DNA of 64,000 nt from Podarcis raffonei (lineage: Eukaryota > Chordata > Lepidosauria > Squamata > Lacertidae), in NCBI RefSeq assembly GCF_027172205.1, contig NC_070611.1:43683479-43747478 (forward strand). Direction: 5' to 3'. A program made the translations under genes and the position numbers. The notes beneath the pieces were generated by a model. That model saw only the letters and a list, made by a program, of their open reading frames with translations, did not search any database and had not been told where the DNA came from. Positions 46,441 to 57,000 of the stretch are shown here, one piece after another. How positions within the stretch are numbered: the stretch's first letter is position 1; every line of letters starts with the position of its first letter.

Positions 46441-46472
46441 ATATCAAATGCCAAAAAAAAAAAAAAAGTGTC

Positions 46473-46850
46473 TGAAATATACTCAGAGTCGCAAAGTGAT
46501 TTCATGCTCTTTATTCAGCTCATAGTGGTGAGGAGGAATGAATGAATGAATGAAAGTCCCCTCAAAGTATCTGCTTTATATACATTATTTACACAATGGG
46601 CTGCACATGATTGGCTAATTCCGGAATTCTACTGTAAGCCAATCAAGTTGTGGATTCACTTCTATCTGGAGCATGATTGGGTGGTTCCTGCCAACCAATC
46701 ATACTGCTGCATTGTTCTAGGACCAATCAGACTGCTGCATTCTGAATCCTATTGTTCTAGGACCAATCAGACTGCTGCCTTTTGGATCCTATTGTTCTAG
46801 GACCAATCAGACTGCTGCAGTTTGGATCCTATTCAACTCAGTACATAACA
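46473..46850 (-). mobile_element. Solo LTR of a retrovirus-like element
   Basis: A 378-base TG...CA unit (- strand) flanked by the 5-base duplication GTGTC (46468-46472 and 46851-46855). On the - strand it has three tandem repeats of about 40 bases, each with ATTGG (CCAAT) boxes, then a TATATAAAG box and AATAAAG. This is the usual U3-R order. No internal region remains. It looks whole and young as a solo LTR; the family cannot be named more closely. Confidence 0.85.
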
Positions 46851-46855
46851 GTGTC

Positions 46856-47339
46856 AAATCTGAGGCCAGGGCAGGTCCACCCATGAGGTGGATTGAGGCA
46901 GCCATCTTGAATGGCAAAATCCCATGGGGCATTTGCCCCCACAGGTGCCACACCCACCCTGGCTACCTCCACCAGTGAAGTGAGGAGACCCAGTGGCGGC
47001 TTCTGGTGAGATCTGGCAGAACTCTCAACAAATCTTGTGGAGCTCAAATGAGATCTTGCTGGAAGCTGCCACCTCATGACCCCGGTAAGTGAGGCTTTGG
47101 TGGAATGGTTTCAATGATTGGGGGGGGCAGCACCTTCCTGTTTTGCCTCAAGCATTGAAACAGAATGAGTTACCCGTGTCTGAGGCCCTCTTTGAGCTAA
47201 GGCCCTTACTCCGTCTCTAATGAGCTATGGTTCTGAATGGTAAAAGGGGATTTAAATTCACATACCTAGTAGCAGGATTTGGGAGCAGCAAGCATCTAAA
47301 GTGGAGGACCCATTTGACCGTTAAGTCCTGAATTTAACA
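46856..47339. other. Intergenic, nothing recognised
   Basis: No gene-like frame and no clear element ends. Confidence 0.45.
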
Positions 47340-47565
47340 TTTCCTAGGAGGGCCTTCTCGGTAGTGGTGCCCTCCCTGCAGAATGCTCTCCCTTCAGATG
47401 TCAAGGAGATAAAGAACTACCCAACTTTTAGAAGACATGTGAAGGCAGCCCTGTATCAGGAAGTTTTTAATCTTTAATGTTTTATTATGTTTTTATATAT
47501 ACTGTAAGCTGCCCAGAATGGCTGGGGAAACCCAGCCAGATGGGTGGGGTATAAATAATAAAATA
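47340..47565 (+). mobile_element. L2-type LINE 3' end
   Basis: AGGGCCTTCTCGGTAGTGGTGCC to GGGGTATAAATAATAAAATATT; the sense-strand counterpart of 41517-41836. It sits directly beside the BovB 3' end. Confidence 0.8.
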
Positions 47566-47574
47566 TTATTTGTT

Positions 47575-48110
47575 GTTGTTATTGTTTAGTCATTTAGTCG
47601 TGTCCAGCTCTTCGTGACCCCATGGACCAGAGCACGCCAGGCACTCCTGTCTTCCACTGCCTCCCACAGTTTGGTCAAACTCATGCTGGTAGCTTCGAGA
47701 ACACTATCCAACCATCTCGTCCTCTGTCGTCCCCTTCTCCTTGTGCCCTCCATCTTTCCCAACATCAGGGTCTTTTCCAGGGAGTCTTCTCTTCTCATGA
47801 GGTGGCCAAAGTATTGGAGCCTCAGCTTCAGGATCTGTCCTTCCAATGAGCACTCAGGGCTGATTTCCTTAAGAATGGAGGGGTTTGATCTTCTTGCAGT
47901 CCATGGGACTCTCAAGAGTCTCCTCCAACACCATAATTCAAAATCATCAATTCTTTGGCGATCAGCCTTCTTTATGGTCCAGCTCTCACTTCCATACATC
48001 ACTACTGGGAAAACCATCGCTTTAACTATATGGACCTTTGTTGCCAAGGTGATGTCTCTGCTTTTTAAGATGCTGTCTATTATTGTTGTTGTTGTTTTTA
48101 TTATTATTAT
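47575..48110 (-). mobile_element. BovB (RTE) LINE, 3' end of ORF2
   Basis: The - strand frame 48047-47586 encodes 153 residues including VVMYGSESWTIKKADRQRID, FELWCWRRLLRVPWTARRSN, LQYFGHLMRREDSLEKTLMLGK and GVTKSWTRLND, a plain match to the BovB ORF2 C-terminus known from ruminants and squamates. The frame is open to its end, so the copy is not old. BovB is the classic horizontally transferred LINE of squamates. The + strand 174-codon frame over it is an antisense shadow. Confidence 0.95.
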
Positions 48111-49033
48111 TATTAAAGACGGATCTTTTCCAAAATAAAACCAAATAAAACTGGCCTAGCTAGTTTTCCTGATTTGAAGAATCGCAATTCTTCTTGCAGC
48201 TCAACATAGTGGAGACTTGCAAACTTGCACCAATAATAATAGTAATAATAATATCATTTCCCCCCACAGAATAACAAAGCTAGACATTTGTGACCAGTGC
48301 AAAATGTGCAAATTAAGCAAACCTCAAATATTTGTTGATTCTCAACCATTTATATCTGTTTGTGCTACTCGTAGTGGGGAAGAACTATTTGTTAAAACTC
48401 TCTTAGTACCCCAATGTTATTAAATCTCACCGGGCAGTGGCCAAATCTGTCTTTTCAGCCATGAGGGCTAGAAATTTGTACTTGAAATTTAAGAGGAGAT
48501 TCCAAGAACCCTGAATACTGTGCCCAGTGTGTGTTTCTACTCTTGAAGTTGTAGCATCAAGAAATGCTAGCAGTTCTGTTGACAGGGCAGACAGTGCCTT
48601 CCTCTTTTCCTCCCTCTTTCTGACTGTTTTCTACTCCTGCTGCACTTGCCAGCCATGTCTGTCATTTGTATTGAATTGGGATTGCTTTCCACCTCTCACA
48701 GGCAGCAAATTGCTGGTTAAACATTCATTAAATCTCTCCCTGGGGCATGGCTTGTGACCCACACATTTTGCTTCTGTTGACCAAACAAGTGGAGGAATGT
48801 GTCCACAGGCTATCAGCTCCTCCAGAGTGGGCAAGGAGCCCACATATGTGATCTAAACCCTGACCGGGACTAAGAAGGAAAGGCAACACCTTTTTGTTGT
48901 TGTTCGGCTTCTGTCCCTGAGAAAATGCAAGCTTTGTAGTGAAGCAATATAGCAAACTATAAATAGAACCTTGCTGGTAACCCAGCCTTTAGGCATCAGA
49001 GAGTTTCTCTCTCTCTTCTCTCCACCCCACCCA

Positions 49034-49034
<1 letters not shown>
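48111..49034. other. Intergenic, nothing recognised
   Basis: ATT-rich simple runs at 48075-48115 and 48230-48255. No gene seen. Confidence 0.45.

Positions 49035-49082
<48 letters not shown>
49035..49082. repeat. (TG)n(AG)n microsatellite
   Basis: Eleven TG units followed by about thirteen AG units. It generates spurious open frames on both strands. Confidence 0.95.
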
Positions 49083-49122
49083 CAATTTCACTTGCATACA
49101 AAATACCAATAGTGATACAACC

Positions 49123-49174
49123 AGTGGCAGATTTATGGTCTGTGGGGTCCTGTGTGCCGCCCTTTTGGGGAGCT
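49123..49174. mobile_element. Fragment of the CAGTGGCAGATTTA hAT-like family
   Basis: CAGTGGCAGATTTATGGTCTGTGGGGTCC resembles the termini of the element at 42897-43577. Confidence 0.45.
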
Positions 49175-49180
49175 CTATTC

Positions 49181-49517
49181 TGTGGGTTAAACCACAGAGC
49201 CAAGGACTTGCCAATCAGAAGGTCGGTGGTTTCGAAACCCCACGACGGGGTGAGCTCCCGTTGCTCGGTCCCTGCTCCTACCAACCTAGCAGTTCAAAAG
49301 CACGTCAGAGTGCAAGTAAATAAATAGGTACCGCTCCAGCGCGAAGGTAAGCGGCGTTTCTGTGCGCTGCTCTGGTTCACCAGAAGCGGCTTAGTCATGC
49401 TGGCCACATGACCCGGAAGCTGTACGCCGGCTCCCTCGGCCAGTAAAGCAAGATGAGCGCCGCAACCTCAGAGTCGGCCACGACTGGACCTAATAGTCAG
49501 GTGTCCCTTTACCTTTA
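49181..49517 (+). mobile_element. tRNA-derived squamate SINE, 5'-truncated
   Basis: CTGTGGGTTAAACCACAGAGCC to GTGTCCCTTTACC; same family as 7536. CTATTC at 49175-49180 and 49518-49523 may be a short target duplication. Confidence 0.85.
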
Positions 49518-49821
49518 CTATTCATTCACCTATATAAGCATGACTATGTCAAAATTAGAGGTGGATGAGGAGTTGGTAATAATAATGTTTCTGCTTTTTG
49601 CACTGTGCTTCCTCCTCCTCAGAGAACTTGGGAACAATCTCTGCTGTGAGCCAGGAAGGAAGAAATGGTGATGGGAATCATGAGGCTCTGAAATGGGTGC
49701 TGCTCACCCTGCCCCCCCAGGGAACAATAGTGAGGGGGGAATGGATAATAGTGATGATGATTTTGCCTCTGCACCTTCCCACAACCAAACAACTTGGGAA
49801 CAACCTGGGAAACATCTGGCA

Positions 49822-49940
49822 GCTGGTGTAGCACAGCGCAGAGAGTGTTGGACTTGGACTGGCAAGCCCTGGGTTTCCTCCTTTGCCACAAAGCACACAG
49901 AGTGAGCCAGTCACGATTTCTCAGCATAACCTACATAACA
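49822..49940 (+). mobile_element. tRNA-derived SINE (GTGTAGTGGTTA family), partial
   Basis: GCTGGTGTAGCACAGCGCAGAGAGTGTTGGACTTGGACTGG then GTGAGCCAGTCACGATTTCTCAGCATAACCTAC. Confidence 0.7.
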
Positions 49941-50369
49941 AATTAGTTTTGTTTTTGTCCTGGAAAAACTATTAGGTGGAGCAAACCAGAATACCAGGTG
50001 AGGTGATGCACCCAAGGGTCCTATCCTGGCTCTGCAACCTTGACACCTTCATGATCCTTGCCATATGGTTTCTTCACCAACTGTTCCTTGTCATTCCCAT
50101 GCAAGATGCTTTATGTACCTTTGGTGTTACACCTTGTTTATGATTCCATGGAAACTTCACCCTGTGCAATGTTCTGGGCTGAGCAGTACTGTACTTTCAT
50201 GGCTTCTGAATTGCAGGCAAAGTGGTTTCTTTTTAACTTTTGTAAACAGAGCTTAAGAACATAAGGAGAGCTCTGCAGGACAGGTGAAAGGTCTGTCTGG
50301 TCCAGCATGCTGCTCTCCGCATTAAGATATATATTAAGATATGTATTAAGATCAAATGTGAGGCATGGC

Positions 50370-50590
50370 AGGGAGGTCCATGTGGCATAGTGGTCAGAGT
50401 GTTGGGCTAGGAGTGGGGAGACGCAGGTTCAATCCCCACATAACTACGAAGCTCAGCGGGTGACGTTGGGCTAGCTGCTACCTCCCTCAGCTTAGTTTAC
50501 CTCACAGAGTTGAGGGTAAAATGAGGAAGGGGTGGCCATGTACACTACCTTCAGCTCTCTGGAAGAATGGTGGAATAAAAAGGAAATAAA
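50370..50590 (+). mobile_element. tRNA-derived SINE (GTGTAGTGGTTA family), near full length
   Basis: ATGTGGCATAGTGGTCAGAGTGTTGGGCTAGGAGTGGGGAGACGCAGGTTCAATCCCC head, GGGTGACGTTGGGCTAGC body and GGAATAAAAAGGAAATAAATAA tail. The tail type is one I associate with BovB-mobilised Sauria SINEs. Confidence 0.8.
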
Positions 50591-50596
50591 TAAGTT

Positions 50597-51680
50597 CTTT
50601 TTAAAAATAAATTTTTTTATTGAAACTTATCAGCATAAAATACAGTAAAAACAGATCAGTCTAAATAAAAATGAAAATAAGAAAATAACATAAAAGAAAA
50701 GAAAAAGAAAAGAAAAGGGAGGAAAGAAGGGAAAAGAAGAAATACAAAGCTCTCTATCAGAGGTAGATCTTAGCCCTTGACTCACACAATAAGGTGTGGA
50801 CCCTCACAGCACTCACCTGGTTGCTTCCGTTTCTTCTTCCGGCCTCCCACCCTGGAAGATCTTCCCTTCTCTCCCTCAGAAGGTCTTTTACCTCCCACCC
50901 GTCATCTCCCTGCGATGATCATCTTATCCTGTTTCATATCAACTTCTTGCATCCCACCTGCCATGTTTCTTTCTTAGTCTCCACTATACATAAAGGGTAA
51001 TCAGAGGTTATCTTTTAAAATGTGTGTACAATAAACTGGACTTATTTGGGCAACAGTGGGAGCACATGATATGCCTTCTCATTTTAATTATGTTTTATTT
51101 GTGTTTTTTGAAACAGAGTTTTTTAAAAGGAGGGGTTGTCATCTTCTTGCAAGATTGGGTCTGGTGGTGATTCCTCTGTTTCGCTGGTAGTATTCTTGAT
51201 TTTAGAAAGCTGTAGTGAGGCTAAAGGAAAAACCAGCTGGTTCTATTTCCAGGGCCAGGGCCACTGAACATTGGCCATATTGGCTGGGGCTGATGGGAGA
51301 TGGAGTCTAACATTAATATCTGGAGGGCCACATGCTCCCTGTCCTTGTTCTACCATTTTGTCTGTAATATCTCTGAGGGTGGTAAGGATTTGAATCCAGA
51401 AGTTCTGGGTCAATGGGCAGCTTATCCACATATTATGAATCTAAGCATCTTTTTAGACTGGGTGTCCCTGGCATCAAGTACCAGGAAACTAGTGCTTTGT
51501 AAATGTTCTGTTTATATTCAGTGTACCATTTAGTAGTGTTGTTCCAAACTTCATTTGGAAGTTCAGAGCCAAGACGGGTTTCCCACTTGGGCACATAGCT
51601 AATTTTCTGGGCTGAAAGTCTAATTAGAGAAGGTGTTTCAGATCCTGACAATAAGGCTTTCTCCGTAGGGATAGGGTATC
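50597..51680 (-). mobile_element. L1-type fragment, inverted, with a hAT-like insert
   Basis: The - strand frames include WETRLGSELPNEVWNN, NIYKALVSWYLMP and (after 51431) MWISCPLTQNFWIQILTTLRDITDKMVEQ, typical of reptile L1 ORF2 C-termini. A hAT-like copy interrupts it at about 51250-51345. The A-rich 3' end would be the T-run near 50610. Where the 3' UTR begins is unclear. Confidence 0.65.
51250..51345. mobile_element. hAT-like palindromic short element inside the L1 fragment
   Basis: Anchors are TGGCTGGGGCTGATGGGAG and ATCTGGAGGGCCACATG. L1 similarity lies on both sides. Confidence 0.65.
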
Positions 51681-51684
51681 CATG

Positions 51685-51795
51685 ACCCTCCAGATGGTGG
51701 ATTCCAACTTCAACCCCCAACCAACATGGTCAGTGGCCTGGGATAATGGAAGCTGTAGTCCAGCAATATCTGGAGGGCCACAGGGTCACCATCTT
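51685..51795. mobile_element. hAT-like palindromic short element
   Basis: CCCTCCAGATGGTGGATTCCAACTTCAAC is mirrored by GTAGTCCAGCAATATCTGGAGGGCC. It adjoins the 5' side of the L1 fragment. Confidence 0.75.
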
Positions 51796-52690
51796 TGATT
51801 TACAGATTAAAGTGGACGGAGTTACCTGGACGCATGCCAAGCGAGACCTTATTTCTTCTGTAGGAAACTCTGGACGGCTCCTCTTGAATGATCTGGTCAA
51901 ATGACTGGCTTTGCTCAGATGCCAGAACACATTGCAGCCAGTATGTACAGAGCAAACAAAGCTTGGCTTCTAAAGTGCTACTGGAGCATCGGCCAAGATA
52001 TTTTATACGATCTACACAGATCTTGTTGACTCAAATCATTGTGCAATTCAAGAAGGCAACTCCCACCCACCCATCTGTAGGAGGAAACACCAGAGGAAGG
52101 GCATTTTGCTGTCTCTGCCATGCCAAACATGGCACAAGAGGAGGACCATCATTCTTACGCTGGTCCCAATGCCAGGTGAAGCTGTGACCACCATGGGCAG
52201 CTGATATTTTAACAGTAAAAACTTGCCACTCTATAGTATATCCCACCCAGATGCAAGTCCACCACACCTCTGTCTTACAGCTCACATCATATGTGATGTC
52301 AACTGTGGGGCAGGTAAAGATGGGGCTGGACCCAAATGGGGTTCATGGCTGGCCTGCAAGGCCACCTGCAAAGCACTGACAATTAGTGGATTGTTCATAG
52401 TGCTATGCAAAATACAGGTCCCCTGGCGTGTTTGTGACATCAGCTGATTGACAGGTGGACAGTCCTGCCCACGTAGCAAATTTGACCTTTGGGTGGTGCA
52501 GGAGGTAAGGATCTGGCCCACGAGTCAGATCCAGTGCCTTAATCCCTGCTATAGTTGTTCTAGGCACTCCCTGTCTGTGCCCCCCCCCACCTGTGCTTCT
52601 GGTCCTGATATTAGGATGTTAGCCAAGAGGAATGGGTACAAGGTGTGGAGATCAGACAGAAGGTGGATGAGGGGTGTAAGGGGCCCATTG
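51796..52690. other. Intergenic, nothing recognised
   Basis: No gene-like frame; a C-run near 52579. A weak repeat-like stretch (GGGCAGGTAAAGATGGGGC to GATCTGGCCCACGAGTC) could not be assigned. Confidence 0.4.
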
Positions 52691-52694
52691 TCTG

Positions 52695-52727
<33 letters not shown>

Positions 52728-52728
52728 A
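52691..52728. repeat. (TC)n(TG)n microsatellite
   Basis: Compound dinucleotide array. Confidence 0.93.
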
Positions 52729-52960
52729 ATTTTTATTGATCTTGGGGGCGAATTATAAAAGTGAATTGGCATTTATAATACTCAAAGCAGAAACAGTCTT
52801 TGAACATTATACATAGTTCAACCCAAAGAAAGGAAAAGAAAGAAAAACAAATTACAGATTAATCATTGGAGTCCTTTTAAACTACTTCAACCTTTTTCGT
52901 TGCAGGGTTTAGCAAATGCAGCTGGAGATGCTTAAGACATGGAAGGTCTCCTATAGCGAT

Positions 52961-52983
52961 GATGATGATGATGATGATGATGC
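52961..52983. repeat. (GAT)n microsatellite
   Basis: About seven units. Confidence 0.9.
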
Positions 52984-53142
52984 ACATCCTGCCTTTTTTC
53001 TGTGACAGGGACTCAGGGTGGCTTACAGTTAAAATAGAAACAGTTATAAAGAATTCTATATACCTGCCTGTGTAGCTGAGGTTACTGGAGCCTCAATTAC
53101 TTCATTAATAAATTAAATAAAATCACACCATATCAAACAAAA

Positions 53143-53438
53143 CTCATTTTTGTTATACTTTTTGTATCTTTTGGGTTAGCTTTTCAGATAAAGCAAAAAG
53201 CAAAACAAGAATATACCAGTATTTTAAAGCGGCATTTTCCAAATGTTTCCAGAACCTTGAAGTGGTTAATCTAGCCACTGATAAGAGGAACCTGATTAAG
53301 TCTTTATTCTTGCCGTCAAGATTTTGCCCATCCCAGATATTTGAAAACGCTAGGGATGGAAACATAATAACATCTGGATGAGTAATCTTCCATATTTTCT
53401 CAAAACCCTTCCGCAGTGGGACATGTACCCCACACACA

Positions 53439-53483
<45 letters not shown>

Positions 53484-53720
53484 CTTTTGAGGCCTTTCAT
53501 CTCCAACAGCTTGGGGACGACATATGTGGGATATGTGACAATCTGGTAAATGTCAGGTGCCATCTAAAAATAAATATGAGGCTTGTTTCCTTATATTTCC
53601 TTATTTCTGCAATGATGAAATTGAATGCGTAGCTTGGTCTCCCAGATTTTTTTGCTAAGTATCCTCGTTGAGTTGACAGCTAAATTCTTTTTCACAGCAT
53701 TCGTTTGGTGACAGTGATCC
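53143..53720 (-). mobile_element. L1-type ORF2 C-terminal fragment, inverted
   Basis: The - strand frame reads ITHPDVIMFPSLAFSNIWDGQNLDGKNKDLIRFLLSVARL and FWKHLENAALKYWY, consistent with an L1 ORF2 end. It is split by a (GA)n array at 53440-53481. The stretch 52729-52900 may be its 3' UTR or another L1 end. Confidence 0.65.
53440..53481. repeat. (AG)n microsatellite within the L1 fragment
   Basis: About twenty AG units; on the - strand they appear as a Ser-Leu run in an open frame. Confidence 0.95.
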
Positions 53721-54833
53721 TGATCAGGCTGCTACATCTATGGTTTCCAGTGAGGGTTTTTATACGATAACACAATTTTAAGGAGCGTGTTTAACACCAA
53801 TTGTAGTTTGGCCCAAAGTCTTATGAAATCAAAGTGCTAAGAAACAGTGACTAAAAAATGCCCAAAGATTCAAGGTTGCCATATGTCTTGAATAGCTAAG
53901 GAGGAATGTAGAAAAAATAAAGATGCATCTGTTCATTAATGGAGCTGCGGGGTGGAGACAAGAGAGAAAACGAAGCACACAAAAGAGCTTAATATAGGCC
54001 TCCACACTTTGTGACCCGCCAATCAAAACACAGCTCAGCAACAGGGTCTGGCAGTCCACGAGGGGCTAAATAAGCCTCCTTTCAAAAATGCCTGACTGGG
54101 ATTGCAGAAGAGTGTAGGAAGTGACACACCGTGGCGACTGTTGGTCTGTATTCAACTTGGTGGGTCATAAGTTGTGCACGCCTAGTTTAAATATACACAG
54201 GGAGACATGATACTCAGTGTTCTGGAATGCATCTGAATAATGTGCTTTTTGGCCTGTTGGCTGGCTACCAAATATGCCTGCTTCTTGCTGCTTAGCTACA
54301 TACAAAATATGTATTAATGACATCAAGGAAACTCCCTTTATATTCAGGTTTACTTGGGAACACATACACGGCAGGTTTTACGTGCTACCAAAAATCCACA
54401 AAGCCAAACAACCTTGAACATTCCAACAACCAAACAACCTTGAACATCAGCCAACCACACAGCTACTGAAAGGATTTATTTCTATATTGACTTAAACTTA
54501 CAAAACATTGTGCAAAGCCTCCCATCATTAGTATCAGAGACACTAATGACTTCTTACTTGAAATCAAGTCTCTTAACAAGCAGTGCCAATTCCACACCAA
54601 TACTATACTTTGGATGTCACAGCTATTTACACCAATGCCACATAAAGATGGTGTTCAGGCTTTAAATGAGTTCCTTAACAACAGAAATTCTAAAAATCCT
54701 CCAACAGAGGTTATTTGCAGTGCTGTTTTTAAATAGAAAAATAGGTGTCGATACTCGCCATGAAGTTGTTACAGTAAATGTCACACTTTTTAATCAAAAA
54801 GAGAGAGGTGCTGGTGCTTCATACCCTTCAGTA

Positions 54834-55192
54834 AAGGTAAAGGTACCCCTGACCGTTAGGTCCAGCTGCGGACGACTCTGGAGTTGCGGCGCTCATCTCG
54901 CTCTATAGGCCAAGGGAGCTGGCATTTGTCCGCAGACAGCTTCTGAGTCTTCTGGCCAGCATGACTAAGCTGTTTCTGGTGAACCAGAGCAGTGCATGGA
55001 AACTCTGTTTACCTTCCCGCTGGAGTGGTACCTATTTATCTACTTGCACTTGACGTGCTTTCGAACTGCTATGTAGGCAGGAGCTGGGACCAAACAACAG
55101 GAGCTCACCCCATCGCGGGGATTCGAACCACCGACATTCTGATCAGCAAACCCTAGGCTCTCTGGTTTAGACCACAGCGCCACCTGTGTCCC
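54834..55192 (-). mobile_element. tRNA-derived squamate SINE with perfect 14-base target duplication
   Basis: Inverted copy of the 7536 family. CATACCCTTCAGTA lies at 54820-54833 and again at 55193-55206. It is inserted in the Penelope-like fossil. Confidence 0.95.
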
Positions 55193-55451
55193 CATACCCT
55201 TCAGTACCCTCTTTAAAAAAGCACTGCTTACTTGTAATAACAACATTTAAAGGAGAGCATCACTTGCAAGTACAAGACATGGCTATTGTGCTCCCGTTGC
55301 TCCATCTTATGGAAATCTATTCTTGGGAAAACTTTAACAAGACAACCCATAAGAGCTCATTAAGAAACCACCTGCATGGTGGTGCCAATATCTTTGTGGT
55401 CTGAACTTAGAACAATTTACAAATTACATCAAAACTCTGTCCATCCAGCTA

Positions 55452-55830
55452 GAAGTAAAATGTAAAGGACCCCTGGACAGTCCAGTCAAAGGTGACTATG
55501 GGGTGCAGTGCTCATCTCACTTTTCAGGCCGAGGAAGCTGGCATTTGTCCACAGACAGCTTTCTGGGTTATGTGACCAGCATGACTAAACTGCTACTGGT
55601 GCACAGAGGACTGTGATGAGTGCTGGAGTGCACAGAAATGCCATTTATCTTCCCACTGCAGTGGTACCTATTTATCTACTTGCACTGGTGTGCTTTTGAT
55701 CTGCTAGGTTGGCAGAAGCTGGGACAAAGCAATGGGAGTTCACCCCGTCACACGGATTCGAACTACTGACTTTCTGATCGGCAAGCCCAAGAGGCTCAGT
55801 GGTTTAGACCACAGCACCACCCGCATCTCT
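55452..55830 (-). mobile_element. tRNA-derived squamate SINE, second insertion in the Penelope-like fossil
   Basis: Inverted copy of the same family. Flanks CATCCAGCTA (55442-55451) and CATCCAACTA (55831-55840) form a 10-base duplication with one mismatch, so it is older than its neighbour. Confidence 0.9.
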
Positions 55831-56536
55831 CATCCAACTACCAAGTTTACATTCAACAGCACCACTGATAATCTACACATCCCTTTTCTTGATGTCCTCC
55901 TCACCATTGCAAACAATAAAATAGCCACTGTTCTTTATAACAAATCCCCTGATAATGCCCACATCTACCTATGCTGGAAATCCTGCTATCCAAAGCATGT
56001 ATTTTTAAAAAGTGTCTACACCTTGGCTTTCAGGAGCAAATTCATTTGCAGCAACAAAGATAAATATAAATGAAGGATCAGAGAGCTGAAAGAACACCTT
56101 CTGCGAAGAGGGCATCCTCTACATCCACCAAGCTTCCATTTTGTTTAGAGAAAGCCTCCTGCATCAAATGAGGTGTCAAGTAACAAAGAGCAATATATCT
56201 CATTTGCGGTAGATTTCCATCCAGCATCTCCTATCACCTGGTAATAAGAGAAAGCTACCTTTTGTTAGCAAATACTGAATGGCTTGCTAAAGGTATCATT
56301 CTGCCAGCTTCCAAATCTATGCAAACTATTAGTGAGAGCTGTACTTAAACCACAGATCAGCAGTCATGGATCTCATCCATGTAATTCCAAACCCTGAATC
56401 ACCTGTGTGTATCTCTTGGTGATAGCTACCTTCAAATGCACCAGGAGAAGTAGAACATAGTCAGCTGTTTTAAACTCTTTAATATTGTGTTTCAATATTG
56501 TAACTCACCCTGGGACCTTAGGGTGAAGAGTGGGTA

Positions 56537-56542
<6 letters not shown>

Positions 56543-56582
<40 letters not shown>
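56543..56582. repeat. (AAT)n microsatellite
   Basis: About thirteen units, inside the Penelope-like fossil. Confidence 0.95.
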
Positions 56583-56584
<2 letters not shown>

Positions 56585-57000
56585 ATCAAACAATACATTA
56601 CCTGTGGATCTTGCAATATAATTTATATCATTGAATGCAAAAAAGGGATGTCATATCCTGTATGCAGGTAAAGCTGCAATTGACCTGTGCAAACTTTTTA
56701 GAAACCACAAATTGGTGATTTTGACAAAAGGAATTGGAGTGACCTGCTGCTAAATGTTTTAATACAGACAAATTCTTTAATTTATCAATAACTGCTGTAG
56801 AGATGCCAACAAATCCAACAATGTTAGCAAAATAGGAGAACATCTGGAGGTACATGCTGGATGCATTAAAATCACACGGCCTCAGCCAAGAGGGTAGTAA
56901 CAGCATCACTTAGTTTCAGCAAATGAAGGTCTTCTAAGCACCACACCCTCAAACCTGCAACTTTGGAAAGAGCAGCATTTTCATAAGAGCAACTGTTGAA

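Larger units (their letters stand above)
54360..57000 (+). mobile_element. Decayed Penelope-like element with reverse transcriptase and GIY-YIG parts
   Basis: Recognisable pieces in order: a FYVLPKIHK-like stretch near 54375, LDVTAIYTN near 54610, a segment near 55845-56060 (TFNSTTDNLHIPFLDVLLTI, then LYNKSPDNAHIYLCWKSCYPKH) and a CNIIYIIECKK stretch near 56610 that fits the start of a GIY-YIG endonuclease. This order is typical of Penelope-like elements of the Neptune type. The copy is old and broken many times over, and two SINEs inserted into it later. Confidence 0.8.

Noticed and set aside
47614-48138. 174-codon + strand open frame
   Set aside because: It is the antisense of the BovB ORF2 end.
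49035-49323. Open frames around the TG/AG microsatellite
   Set aside because: Produced by simple repeats and SINE sequence.
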